Below, piece by piece: positions 9,001-17,146 of a DNA stretch of 64,000 nucleotides. Under the pieces are notes generated by a model. It was not told the DNA's origin and did no database searches. It saw only the letters and a program-made list of their open reading frames with translations. Both the position numbers and the translations under genes were made by a program. Source of the DNA: Bacteroidales bacterium (GTDB lineage Bacteria; Bacteroidota; Bacteroidia; Bacteroidales; UBA932); assembly GCA_017459075.1 (NCBI GenBank), contig JAFUDQ010000031.1:1-64000 (forward strand), in the 5' to 3' direction. How positions within the stretch are numbered: the stretch's first letter is position 1; each line of letters starts with the position of its first letter.

Positions 9001-9145
9001 TCGACTTCGCTCAAGGTGACAGGGTCATTCTGATCTTTCGACTTCGCTCAAGGTGACAGGGTCATTCTGATCTTTCGACTTCGCTCAAGGTGACAGGGTC
9101 CATTCTGACCTTTCACCGTCATTCTGACCGAAGGGAAGAATCTAC
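9001..9145. repeat. Three 37-bp tandem units plus one GAATGAC-type core
   Basis: Units begin at 9001, 9038 and 9075 and share TCGACTTCGCTCAAGGTGAC; the third has a one-base insertion. A diverged extra copy at about 9118-9142 (GTCATTCTGACCGAAGGG then AAGAATC) is the widely interspersed core itself, here in the opposite reading direction, and it ends exactly at the stop codon of lspA (9142-9144). This is the only content of the gap between the SusD terminator and lspA. Confidence 0.9.
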
Positions 9146-9720
9146 TTCCCAGAAAAGAATTTCCAATGGAAAAGAACAAGATAAATGGCGCCGCAGGTAA
9201 CGCAGGCATCGGCAAAATTAAATACCGGCTCGAAGAAAAGGCGTCCGCCAAGAAGAGGCACCCAATCAGGCCAATGGAAAAGAGGGAACTGGAACATATC
9301 CACAACTTTACCAAGCAGGAAAGGGCCGTTATAAAGGCTGTCGATGATATTTCCGACAGCACCGGCAGTAATGAACATAAGCCCGACAAGAACGCCCATC
9401 GGCACTACAGAAGCCTCAGAGCCCTCCTCTGTGCCACGGTGGAGAAGCTTCCAAATCCAGCACAGGAGGATAGTCACAAGGGCAATCCTGAATAGGGACA
9501 GCAGCAGTTTGCCAACCATCCCGCCGAACTTCAGGCCATAGGCCATGCCCACATTCTCTACATAACACAGTTTGAACCAGCTCAGGACATCTATCTGCTG
9601 GCCAGGCTCCATTTTATTCATGACCAGGATCTTTATCACCTGGTCAATAACCACAAGCAGGACACCGGTAATACACAGTATCCTGCCTCTGGATATTACA
9701 AGATTTCTAACGCCTTCCAC
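9142..9720 (-). CDS. lspA: Lipoprotein signal peptidase II
   Basis: 192 residues with four hydrophobic membrane segments. It cleaves prolipoproteins in the inner membrane after diacylglyceryl transfer. The catalytic aspartate pair is visible as D127 in GNIIDSLY and D171 in FNFADACVT, with the conserved YVENVGMAYG loop near residue 53-62. The product is slightly longer than the E. coli enzyme, with a loop (FPLFHWPDWVPLLGGR) before the second aspartate that is common in Bacteroidetes. It overlaps the upstream DksA-like gene by 14 bases and is the last gene of the ileS-dksA-lspA operon, mirroring the usual ileS-lspA pairing in other bacteria. Confidence 0.96.
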   Translation of the reverse strand: MEGVRNLVISRGRILCITGVLLVVIDQVIKILVMNKMEPGQQIDVLSWFKLCYVENVGMAYGLKFGGMVGKLLLSLFRIALVTILLCWIWKLLHRGTEEGSEASVVPMGVLVGLMFITAGAVGNIIDSLYNGPFLLGKVVDMFQFPLFHWPDWVPLLGGRLFFEPVFNFADACVTCGAIYLVLFHWKFFSGK

Positions 9721-10108
9721 CAGAAAGTTTTTCTTTAGCCTCTACTGTAAGGGTTGCGTGCGGAACAAGACGCAGACGCTCCTTGGGAATAAGCTTTCCG
9801 GTCTCACGGCAGATGCCGTATGTCTTGTTTTCAATTCGTACGAGCGCCGCCTCAAGATTCTGGATGAACTTGTACTGGCGCTGTGCCAACTGGCTGGCTT
9901 CCTCTTTTGAAAGCTGCAAGGCACCATCGTCCTCAACGGTCTTGAAAGAAGGAGTTGTATCTTCAATGTCGTTGGTTCCGTTGTGCATTACAACCTTGCG
10001 CAAAGCATTGTACTCGCTCTTGGCTTTGGTAAGCTTTTCAAGGATTATCTCCTTGAATTCTTCCAATTCCTCGTCACTGTAACGAGTTTTAACCTCTTCG
10101 TTTGCCAT
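9707..10108 (-). CDS. DksA/TraR-family protein lacking the four-cysteine zinc site
   Basis: 133 residues. The N-terminal half is a coiled coil with an acidic turn (GTNDIEDTTPSFKTVEDDGA), as in DksA, which binds the secondary channel of RNA polymerase; the C-terminus aligns with the DksA zinc-finger region (YGICRETGKLIPKERLRLVPHATLT). Only one cysteine (Cys100) remains where two CxxC pairs are expected, so classic zinc binding is unlikely. Bacteroidetes relatives of this gene commonly show the same loss. It lies 23 bases downstream of ileS and overlaps lspA. The family is clear from the sequence; a role as a transcription factor is inferred. Confidence 0.88.
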   Translation of the reverse strand: MANEEVKTRYSDEELEEFKEIILEKLTKAKSEYNALRKVVMHNGTNDIEDTTPSFKTVEDDGALQLSKEEASQLAQRQYKFIQNLEAALVRIENKTYGICRETGKLIPKERLRLVPHATLTVEAKEKLSGGRR

Positions 10109-10131
10109 AATTGAAAGTGTTATAAATGGTT

Positions 10132-13100
10132 TTATTTTGTTATCTGGATAGCTATATTGCCCTCATTCCACTCTACCTGGACAGCAGTCTCAGGTGCAGG
10201 GTCAGGAGATACGGAGTCAATCTGCGACAAGGTCTGTGAAGTGACATAGTCGTAGAACAAATCTACTGCCGATGCAATCTTGAAGAACTCGTCTCCGGTT
10301 GCGAAGATTGTAACCTTTACGCGGTCCGTAACCTCAAAGCCGCTGTCCTTGCGGACATTCTGGATGCGGTTAACAATCTCACGGGCGATACCTTCGCTGC
10401 GAAGCTCGTCCGTTAGCGTAATATCAAGGGCCACAGTAAGCTGGCCTTCCGTTGCAACTGCCCAGCCCGGCATATCTTCTGAACTGATTTCATAGTCACC
10501 GGGATTCAGTACAACATCACGGCCAGGGAGAGAAACAGTATAAGCGATTCCTGCAACATCGGCCTTCTGTATAGCGGCGATATCGGCCTGGGAGAAGCCT
10601 CCGAAGGCGGCGGCAATCTCTTTCATCTGCTTGCCGTAAATCTTTCCAAGGGTCTTGAAATTGGGCTTTATCTTAAGGGTGATGATGCCGACGGTGTCGG
10701 AAATGAACTCCATCTCCTTAACATTGACTTCTGTAAGAATGAGCTGGCGGGCACCTTCAAGCTGCTCGCGAACCTTCTCTGAAATCACAGGGATAACCAC
10801 TTTTGCAAGCGGCTGGCGTACGTTCAGATGGTTCACCTTACGCAGGGAGTGAATAAGTGAACAAGCCTTCTGGGCCACTGCCATACGGTCTTCAAGGCCT
10901 GCGTCTATCATGGAAGCATCGGCCTCAGGCATAAGGGTCAGATGAACGGATTCTTCGCTTCGCTCAGAATGACAAGGGGCGGTGAGGTCGCGGTAGAGCT
11001 GGTCCATATAGAACGGAGCAATAGGAGAAGCCAACACTGCCACCTTCACCAAAACCTCATACAGGGTCTGGTAAGCGGCATCTTTGTCAAGGGACTTCTC
11101 GCTGCCCCAGAAACGCTTGCGGTTAAGGCGGACGTACCAGTTACTAAGCTCGTCGCACACGAAGTCCTGGATAAGGCGGCCGGCAGTTGTGATGTCGTAG
11201 TCCTCATAAGAGGCGCGTACGTCACGCACAAGTGAATTGAGCTTGGAGAGTATCCAGCGGTCAATTTCCGGACGCTTGGCGGCGGGAACAGCCTCTGCTG
11301 AAGGGTCAAAGCCGTCTATGTTGGCATACTGTGCAAACAGCTTGTAAGTGTTGAACAGTGTGCCGAAGAATTTGCGGCGAACCTCGTCTACACCGGCCTC
11401 GTCAAAACGGAGGTTGTCCCAAGGCTGGGCGTTTGTAAGCATGTACCAGCGGAGGGCGTCTGCACCGTATTTGTCAAGGGCGTAGAACGGGTCTACGGCA
11501 TTGCCAAGACGCTTACTCATCTTGTTGCCGTCCTTGTCAAGTACCAGGCCGTTGGAAATTACGCGTTTGAAAGCGGGAGTTCCGCTAATCATCGTATGTA
11601 TAGCATGGAGGGTATAGAACCAGCCACGAGTCTGGTCAACGCCCTCTGCAATAAAGTCTGCGGTAGCGCCGAAGCCCTTTCCATCAAGGCCGCGGAGGCC
11701 TTCCTGAGCGTAAGGCATTGCGCCTGAGTCAAACCATACGTCAATAAGGTCTGTCTCACGAGTCATCTTCTTTCCGGAATCGGAAACAAGGAAGATATTG
11801 TCTACGTAAGGACGGTGAAGGTCTATCTTGTTGTAGTTCTCAAGGCTCATGTCCTCCGGGTCAAAACCTTTGGCTTTGAAGGGGTTGGACTGCATTACGC
11901 CGGCTGCAACAGCCTTCTCTATCTCATTGTACAGTTCTTTTACGCTGCCGATGCATTTTTCTTCCTTGCCGTCTTCTGTGCGCCAGATGGGAAGCGGAGT
12001 GCCCCAGTAGCGGCTACGGGAGAGGTTCCAGTCCTGGATGTTCTCCAGCCACTGTCCGAAGCGGCCTGTTCCGGTGGATGCCGGCTTCCAGGTAATCTGC
12101 TTGTTCAGTTCCACCATCTGCTCCTTTACCGCCGATGCCTTTATGAACCAGGCGTCAAGGGGGAAGTAAAGGACGGGCTTGTCCGTACGCCAGCTGTGAG
12201 GATAGCTGTGCACGTGCTTCTGAATCTTGAATGCACGGCCATCGGCCTTCATCATCATGCAAAGGTCAACATCAAGGGTGGTGGCGTCTGCGGGCAGGCT
12301 GTCATCGAAGGCGTTCTTAACATATCTGCCGGCGAACTCTTTGTAAGAGTCTGCTACATTGGTCTTTACGTATGAAGGGTCAAGGTCTTCAAGGCGATAG
12401 AAGCGGCCGCTGCGGTCTACCTGAGCCTGCGGCTTGCCGTCGCGGTCAAGGACCATCATCGGAGGAATGCCATAGTTGGCGGCTACCTTCTTGTCATCTG
12501 CACCAAAGGTGGGGGCGATGTGAACGACACCGGTACCATCTTCGATGGTGACATAGTCTCCAAGGATAACCCTGAAAGCATCGCCCTCAAGCGGCTTGAA
12601 CCAAGGAATAAGCTGCTGGTAACGGATGCCAAGCAGGTCTTTGCCCTTGAATTTGCCGTCAAGTACTTTGTAAGGAACCAGCTTGTCACCGGGCTTGTAA
12701 TCCTCCGGCTTAAGCTCTGCGGCCTTGGGGTTGAACATGGTAGAAACCAGTTTCTCTGCCATTACGTATATTGCCTCCTGGCCCGAATAAGGGTTGAAGG
12801 AGCGTACGCGTACATAGTCAATCTCCGGACCTACGCAGAGGGCGGTGTTTGAAGGAAGGGTCCAGGGAGTTGTGGTCCATGCCAGGAAATATACGGGAAG
12901 GGTCTCAGTACCATAAAGGGGCTGGGATTTTTCATCCTTAATAACCTCGAACTGGCAGGTTGCGGTGGTATCGGTAACATCTTTATAACAGCCGGGCTGG
13001 TTCAGCTCATGGGAGCTGAGGCCGGTACCGTCTGAAGGAGAATACGGCTGGATGGAGAATCCTTTGTAAAGGAGTCCCTTGTCATAAATCTTCTTAAGCA

Positions 13101-13581
13101 GGTACCACAGGGTTTCAATAAACCTGTTGTCGTAGGTGATGTAAGGGTCATTCATGTCTACCCAGTAGCCTACGCGCTCTGTCATGTTCACCCATTCCTT
13201 GGTGTATTTCATGACTTCCTTGCGACAGGTGTCGTTGTACTCTTCTACCGATATGGTTTTGCCGATATCTTCCTTATGTATTCCGAGCTTCTTTTCTACG
13301 CCGATTTCTACAGGCAGTCCGTGGGTATCCCAACCGGCCCTTCTTGCGACTTTGTAGCCAGTCTGGGTTTTGTAACGGCAGATTGCATCCTTGATGGAGC
13401 GGGCCATTACGTGATGGATGCCGGGCATTCCGTTGGCGGAAGGCGGTCCTTCAAAGAAAATGAACTCCGGGGCGCCTTCCCTGATGCGAAGGGACTGCCC
13501 GAAGGCATCCTCTTTTTTCCACTGCTCCAGGACATCTGCTCCGACGCCCACCAAATCAAGACCTTTATACTCTTTGAACAT
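10132..13581 (-). CDS. ileS: Isoleucyl-tRNA synthetase
   Basis: 1,149 residues, class I synthetase charging tRNA-Ile. Visible landmarks are the HIGH-type motif in PSANGMPGIHH (about residue 48-57), the editing domain with WTTTPWTLPSNTALCVG, the EGVDQTRGWFYTL segment, and KMSKRLGNA (about residue 688). The EGVDQTRGWFYTL wording and the lack of a C-terminal zinc-binding cysteine set point to the IleRS2 (eukaryote-like) type, which in other species tolerates mupirocin; that phenotype is an inference. A nine-residue stretch (CHSERSEES, about residues 868-876) in the anticodon-binding part is encoded by an interspersed repeat rather than by family sequence. First gene of the operon with the DksA-like gene and lspA. 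Confidence 0.97.
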   Translation of the reverse strand: MFKEYKGLDLVGVGADVLEQWKKEDAFGQSLRIREGAPEFIFFEGPPSANGMPGIHHVMARSIKDAICRYKTQTGYKVARRAGWDTHGLPVEIGVEKKLGIHKEDIGKTISVEEYNDTCRKEVMKYTKEWVNMTERVGYWVDMNDPYITYDNRFIETLWYLLKKIYDKGLLYKGFSIQPYSPSDGTGLSSHELNQPGCYKDVTDTTATCQFEVIKDEKSQPLYGTETLPVYFLAWTTTPWTLPSNTALCVGPEIDYVRVRSFNPYSGQEAIYVMAEKLVSTMFNPKAAELKPEDYKPGDKLVPYKVLDGKFKGKDLLGIRYQQLIPWFKPLEGDAFRVILGDYVTIEDGTGVVHIAPTFGADDKKVAANYGIPPMMVLDRDGKPQAQVDRSGRFYRLEDLDPSYVKTNVADSYKEFAGRYVKNAFDDSLPADATTLDVDLCMMMKADGRAFKIQKHVHSYPHSWRTDKPVLYFPLDAWFIKASAVKEQMVELNKQITWKPASTGTGRFGQWLENIQDWNLSRSRYWGTPLPIWRTEDGKEEKCIGSVKELYNEIEKAVAAGVMQSNPFKAKGFDPEDMSLENYNKIDLHRPYVDNIFLVSDSGKKMTRETDLIDVWFDSGAMPYAQEGLRGLDGKGFGATADFIAEGVDQTRGWFYTLHAIHTMISGTPAFKRVISNGLVLDKDGNKMSKRLGNAVDPFYALDKYGADALRWYMLTNAQPWDNLRFDEAGVDEVRRKFFGTLFNTYKLFAQYANIDGFDPSAEAVPAAKRPEIDRWILSKLNSLVRDVRASYEDYDITTAGRLIQDFVCDELSNWYVRLNRKRFWGSEKSLDKDAAYQTLYEVLVKVAVLASPIAPFYMDQLYRDLTAPCHSERSEESVHLTLMPEADASMIDAGLEDRMAVAQKACSLIHSLRKVNHLNVRQPLAKVVIPVISEKVREQLEGARQLILTEVNVKEMEFISDTVGIITLKIKPNFKTLGKIYGKQMKEIAAAFGGFSQADIAAIQKADVAGIAYTVSLPGRDVVLNPGDYEISSEDMPGWAVATEGQLTVALDITLTDELRSEGIAREIVNRIQNVRKDSGFEVTDRVKVTIFATGDEFFKIASAVDLFYDYVTSQTLSQIDSVSPDPAPETAVQVEWNEGNIAIQITK
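10946..10975. repeat. Interspersed GAATGAC repeat inside ileS
   Basis: GATTCTTCGCTTCGCTCAG followed by AATGACAAGG is translated on the minus strand as CHSERSEES, in frame, within the C-terminal anticodon-binding region of IleRS. The same DNA core occurs outside genes in this window, so this is a repeat that has entered a coding region without breaking it. Confidence 0.88.
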
Positions 13582-13599
13582 AATGTCGTATATTTTATT

Positions 13600-13607
13600 T
13601 ATCTTTG
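13600..13607 (+). promoter_or_regulatory. -7 box for cvpA
   Basis: TATCTTTG matches TAnnTTTG; a TTTG at 13573-13576 lies 23 bases upstream, slightly longer than the usual spacing and inside the first codons of the divergent ileS. The start codon of cvpA is at 13665. Confidence 0.55.
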
Positions 13608-13628
13608 CGTTGTCTTAAAATAAGACTA

Positions 13629-13636
13629 CAAAGATA
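13629..13636 (-). promoter_or_regulatory. -7 box for ileS
   Basis: CAAAGATA on the plus strand reads TATCTTTG on the minus strand, an exact copy of the divergent box. A CAAA at 13659-13662 (22-base spacing) may be the -33 box and overlaps the start of cvpA. The leader would be about 40 bases. Confidence 0.58.
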
Positions 13637-13664
13637 ATCATATTTTTAGATATACATTCAAAGA

Positions 13665-14153
13665 ATGAGCGTTATCGATATTGTTATCCTGATAATTTTC
13701 ATTCCCTTCATTATCAGGGGAATAAAATTAGGTTTCGTTGTGCAAGCGGCTGCTGTCGTGGCACTTATAGTTGGCGTTTGGCTGGCCTTCCGTTTCTCTT
13801 CACTTCTGGGCGGCTGGCTGGCTCCGCTGGTAAAAGCCTCCCCCAAGGCCCTCCAGACAATAGCCTTCGTGCTTATCCTGATTGCGGCCATACTGGTTTT
13901 CCACCTCATAGGTAAGGGGCTTGAAAAAGTGGTTCACCTTGCACTTCTGGGCTGGCTGGACAAGCTTCTGGGCGGTATTTTCGCGGCCATCAAGGTTATC
14001 CTTATCCTTGGCATTCTTATCATGCTGTTCAATACCCTCAATACCAAATACAACTGGGTAGATGCCGCCACTCTTGGGGAGTCTTTCCTGTATGAACCCC
14101 TCAAGGACGCCGCTTATGCCGTCTTCCCTTATTTCAAAGAATTATTAGCTTAA
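13665..14153 (+). CDS. CvpA-family inner-membrane protein
   Basis: 162 residues with four hydrophobic segments (about 5-22, 25-45, 65-85 and 105-125) and the family-like opening IDIVILIIFIPFIIRGIKLGFV. CvpA proteins are small inner-membrane proteins linked to colicin V export in E. coli and to envelope stress; the true activity is unknown. It is divergent from ileS and followed by an inverted repeat and tsaB on the same strand. Confidence 0.87.
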   Translation: MSVIDIVILIIFIPFIIRGIKLGFVVQAAAVVALIVGVWLAFRFSSLLGGWLAPLVKASPKALQTIAFVLILIAAILVFHLIGKGLEKVVHLALLGWLDKLLGGIFAAIKVILILGILIMLFNTLNTKYNWVDAATLGESFLYEPLKDAAYAVFPYFKELLA

Positions 14154-14160
14154 AAGAAAC

Positions 14161-14214
14161 AGATCCCATTCCAAAGGCCTAAAAATAAGGGTCCATGGCC
14201 TTTGGAACAGGTAT
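14161..14214. other. Inverted repeat between cvpA and tsaB
   Basis: TTCCAAAGGCC at 14169-14179 pairs perfectly with GGCCTTTGGAA at 14197-14207 around a 17-base A-rich loop, and the flanks extend the pairing imperfectly. There is no T-run after it, so it is not a standard terminator; it could attenuate tsaB or protect the cvpA 3' end. Confidence 0.6.
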
Positions 14215-14234
14215 CTGCTTCAAGACAACATACT

Positions 14235-14960
14235 ATGGCAAAAATACTGTTGATAGAGACTTCCACCGCGCTGACGTCTGTTGCAATTGCAGACGGTGGC
14301 CGGATAGCATTTTATAAGGACGATGGCGCCTCCCGCAACCAGTCTGCACTTACAGCTCCGTTCATTAAGGAAGCTCTTGATTCACAAGGGCTTACCGCTA
14401 AAGAACTGGATGCAGTCTGCGTAAGCATGGGCCCCGGTTCATACACCGGATTAAGGGTAGGAGTGTCATCGGCCAAAGGCCTTTGCTTCGGGGCAGGAGT
14501 GCCACTCATTGCCATCGGCACACTTGACTGCCTGGTATGGGAAGCCATTGACGGCGGCTGCGGTTCTTCCATCGCCGGAGTTGCAAACGGTTGCAAATAC
14601 ATAGTGCCCATGATTGACGCCCGCCGCATGGAAGTTTACACGGCAGTATTTGACGCCTCCGGCAACCGCATTACAGACATCGCCCCCCGAATCATAGATG
14701 AGGGCAGTTTTGCCGATATCATTGCCGATGCAGCCGGTTCCGGCCAGGGGGTTCTTTTCATCGGCGATGCCGCCGAAAAATGCAGCAAGGTAATCTCCGC
14801 CCCCGGCGCCCGCTTTGTTCAGCACTCCCCCACCGCCCGCGGACTCATGGCACCATCGGCAAAAAAATTCGAAGCAGGAGACTTTGAAAACGTCGCCTAC
14901 TTCGAACCTTTTTATCTGAAAGACTTTGTTGCTACGGTTTCCCGGAAAAAGCTATTTTAG
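14235..14960 (+). CDS. tsaB: tRNA threonylcarbamoyladenosine biosynthesis protein TsaB
   Basis: 241 residues of the ASKHA fold, related to TsaD but without its metal-binding histidines. It supports TsaD in making t6A at position 37 of ANN-decoding tRNAs. The opening KILLIETSTALTSVAIADGG, the SAL-rich region and CVSMGPGSYTGLRVGVSSAKGL near residues 66-88 are diagnostic. I chose the ATG at 14235; the frame opens 11 codons earlier but those lie in the inverted repeat. The 3' end overlaps the convergent thioredoxin-fold lipoprotein gene by nine bases. Confidence 0.95.
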   Translation: MAKILLIETSTALTSVAIADGGRIAFYKDDGASRNQSALTAPFIKEALDSQGLTAKELDAVCVSMGPGSYTGLRVGVSSAKGLCFGAGVPLIAIGTLDCLVWEAIDGGCGSSIAGVANGCKYIVPMIDARRMEVYTAVFDASGNRITDIAPRIIDEGSFADIIADAAGSGQGVLFIGDAAEKCSKVISAPGARFVQHSPTARGLMAPSAKKFEAGDFENVAYFEPFYLKDFVATVSRKKLF

Positions 14961-16103
14961 CTTTGAAGACAGGAAGCTGCGAAGCGACGCGTCATCCTTC
15001 ACACCAGTACTTGTAACCACTTCTCCGTCAATGATAAAGAAGAGGGAAGGAATCTTCTGCACGTTGTAAGTTGAGATAACGGGCGATGCTGTTCCAAGAC
15101 CATCGCAAACATTAACCCAACCTGCCTCCTGAGCCTTTACGGCAGTAGCCCAGGCAGCCTTGTCAGTATCGAGCGATACTGCATAAATCTCAAATCCCTT
15201 GGGAGCGAACTGCTTGTAAACGGGCTTCAGGACATCCTGGTTGAACATTTTCTGTTCTCCCATGACAGAGGCCCAGAAGTAAACCATTACCACCTTCTTG
15301 TTCTCTGCAACAGAGCTGAGGGATATTTTCTTGCCGTCGACACCGGTAATGTCAAGGTCTATGAAGCCAATTTCATTTGCAAGGCTGGCCTTGTTGTTAA
15401 GCTGGAGGAGGTTCTCCCTGCGGGCGGCCTCTGCGTCAAGGGCTTTGACATATCTTGAAAGAGGATAAACGGTTACCAGTGAATCATAGGCGTTGCGGAA
15501 ATGGATGGCGTCTACGTGCTGGGAGAAAACGGGCAAATCTCCAACATTCTCATAAAGCACCGGGATAGTGCTCAGGGACTTGCTGTTTTCCATTACAAAG
15601 AGCACTCTCTTACGATAGTAACTTACATAATTGCGATACAATTCACTGCCGATTTCAAGGGCCTCGGCTGAAGAGGGATTCAGGCCATCAAGCTTTGAGC
15701 GATACAGGGCTACGGCTGCGGAGAATTCCGCCTGAGCCTTCTCTGACTCGCACAAGAGCTCACTTTCAGGAGAGCCGGTTACAGAGTAATTTCCAAGGCT
15801 GTCGGAAACGACATTCACATTTTCTCCCTTCTGAAGAATAAGGGATGCTACCTTGTTGGCGCCATAGTAAACATAGACGAATTCAGGGTCACCCGGCTTT
15901 ACAGGAACGCTGCAGGAATAATTTCCTTCGGCATCCAGCTTAAGGGTGTCAATAACAGTCATCTTATTGATATCCAGGAGCTTTACAACAACATCGCCCT
16001 TGTTAGCGCCTTCAATTTTACCGGAAAGGCGGGCCTTGTCTGAGCCGCAAGAGCAAAGGAATGCTGCTGCCAGGATAACTGCGACAAATTTTATCTGCTT
16101 CAT
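14952..16103 (-). CDS. Thioredoxin-fold lipoprotein without the CxxC active site
   Basis: 383 residues: lipoprotein signal peptide (lipobox LCSC), an N-terminal beta-rich DUF4369-like domain (ARLSGKIEGANKGDVVVKLL), a helical middle, and a C-terminal AhpC/TSA-thioredoxin domain. Bacteroidetes relatives are envelope thiol:disulfide oxidoreductases with FWASWCGPC-type motifs. Here the corresponding stretch is YFWASVMGEQKMFN, so both catalytic cysteines are gone, while the cis-proline region (QKIPSLFFI) is retained. It cannot be a normal disulfide reductase; a binding or scaffold role is inferred. Start at 16103 chosen for the signal peptide; the open frame extends 17 codons upstream into the HIT gene. 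Four bases separate it from the HIT gene. Confidence 0.88.
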   Translation of the reverse strand: MKQIKFVAVILAAAFLCSCGSDKARLSGKIEGANKGDVVVKLLDINKMTVIDTLKLDAEGNYSCSVPVKPGDPEFVYVYYGANKVASLILQKGENVNVVSDSLGNYSVTGSPESELLCESEKAQAEFSAAVALYRSKLDGLNPSSAEALEIGSELYRNYVSYYRKRVLFVMENSKSLSTIPVLYENVGDLPVFSQHVDAIHFRNAYDSLVTVYPLSRYVKALDAEAARRENLLQLNNKASLANEIGFIDLDITGVDGKKISLSSVAENKKVVMVYFWASVMGEQKMFNQDVLKPVYKQFAPKGFEIYAVSLDTDKAAWATAVKAQEAGWVNVCDGLGTASPVISTYNVQKIPSLFFIIDGEVVTSTGVKDDASLRSFLSSKLK

Positions 16104-16107
16104 AATT

Positions 16108-16512
16108 TTACAATTTTTCAAACTGTGCACGGATAGCATCGGCAATGGCTGCAAAGCGCTCAGGGGTAAGAGTCAGATGCTCTTTACGGAAGTCCATGTC
16201 GCCCTCTGTATTAAGCGGAACAAGATGGATGTGGGTATGGGGAACTTCCATTCCAAGGACGGCTACGCCTACCCTTTTGCACGGAACGGCTGCCTTGATT
16301 GCAACTGCCACCTTGCGGGCAAAGGCCCAAAGACCTTCGTAAACATCGGCGTCAAGATTGAAGATATAATCATCTTCAACATTCTTGGGGATGACAAGGG
16401 TATGACCTTCTGCCAGAGGGGAAATGTCCAGGAATGCATAGTAATCCTCGCTCTCTGCTACTTTGTAGGAGGGGATTTCGCCTTTTGCGATGCGGGTGAA
16501 AATTGTTGCCAT
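16108..16512 (-). CDS. HIT-family nucleotide hydrolase or transferase
   Basis: 134 residues, a histidine-triad protein of the Hint type. The triad is visible as PHTHIHLVP near residue 100-108, with the family's N-terminal TIFTRIAKGEIPSYKV and the GHTLVIPK stretch. Such proteins hydrolyse AMP-lysine or AMP-phosphoramidates and act on nucleotidyl conjugates in the cytoplasm. Its ATG overlaps the greA stop codon by one base (TAATG), indicating translational coupling. Confidence 0.94.
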   Translation of the reverse strand: MATIFTRIAKGEIPSYKVAESEDYYAFLDISPLAEGHTLVIPKNVEDDYIFNLDADVYEGLWAFARKVAVAIKAAVPCKRVGVAVLGMEVPHTHIHLVPLNTEGDMDFRKEHLTLTPERFAAIADAIRAQFEKL

Positions 16513-16985
16513 TATCCTAAAGAAATATCAAGAATCTTGAATTTGATAACGCCCTGAGGGACTTTTGCCTCTACGGTCTCGCCTTTTCCATGGCCCAGGA
16601 GAGCCTTTGCGATAGGAGTGGTTGCGGCCATTTTTCCGTGGGCGAAGTCTGCTTCCGTCTCACCGACGATGGTAAACTCCATTACCTGGTTGTTAGCCAG
16701 ATTCTGGACCTTTACCTTGTTTGTCATCTGGACTTTGTCTGTGCCAACCATTGATTCGTCGATAACCTTTGCATTTGCTACCAACTCTTTAAGTTTGGCG
16801 ATTCTTACCTCCAGAAGACCCTGCGCATCACGAGCAGCGTCGTATTCTGCATTTTCTGAGAGGTCTCCCTTCTCCCTTGCCTCTGCTATAGCTGCGGAGA
16901 TTACGGGGCGCTGTGCCAGAGCCTCTGCAAGGTCTTTTCTGAGTTTGTCAAGACCCTCTTGGGTCATGTAATGAATTTCTGCCAT
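16512..16985 (-). CDS. greA: Transcription elongation factor GreA
   Basis: 157 residues, normal length. An N-terminal coiled coil carries the acidic tip (KGDLSENAEYDAARDAQG, about residues 40-57) that enters the RNA polymerase secondary channel and stimulates transcript cleavage; the C-terminal FKBP-like domain follows (GKMAATTPIAKALLGHGKG). It heads the greA-HIT-thioredoxin-fold gene string. Note that a DksA-like protein that would compete for the same channel is encoded about 6 kb away. Confidence 0.97.
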   Translation of the reverse strand: MAEIHYMTQEGLDKLRKDLAEALAQRPVISAAIAEAREKGDLSENAEYDAARDAQGLLEVRIAKLKELVANAKVIDESMVGTDKVQMTNKVKVQNLANNQVMEFTIVGETEADFAHGKMAATTPIAKALLGHGKGETVEAKVPQGVIKFKILDISLG

Positions 16986-17067
16986 TAGTATGTTATGTTT
17001 TTTTTATATTCAGTCAAAGAAGAATAAAAAGGAGTCCTGCCCCATGGCAGAACCCATTCTTCAACCG

Positions 17068-17075
17068 CAAATATA
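17068..17075 (-). promoter_or_regulatory. -7 box for greA
   Basis: CAAATATA on the plus strand reads TATATTTG on the minus strand, with a leader of about 75 bases that contains a small hairpin (TGCC-CCA-TGGCA near 17040). No clear -33 box is visible. Confidence 0.5.
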
Positions 17076-17103
17076 GGAAAAAATTTTGAAGTTTTAACGA
17101 TTC

Positions 17104-17132
17104 CAGGTGCAAAAGAGCGTGTTTTGCACCTG
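17104..17132. repeat. Palindromic repeat, CAGGTGCAAAA type, copy 1
   Basis: CAGGTGCAAAA at 17104-17114 and TTTTGCACCTG at 17122-17132 form a perfect 11-bp stem with a seven-base loop. The same hairpin recurs 25 bases away, at the 3' end of ribF, and twice near 33.2 kb. It has no T-run, so it is not a canonical terminator. Confidence 0.85.
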
Positions 17133-17146
17133 AGGACATTGTTTTT

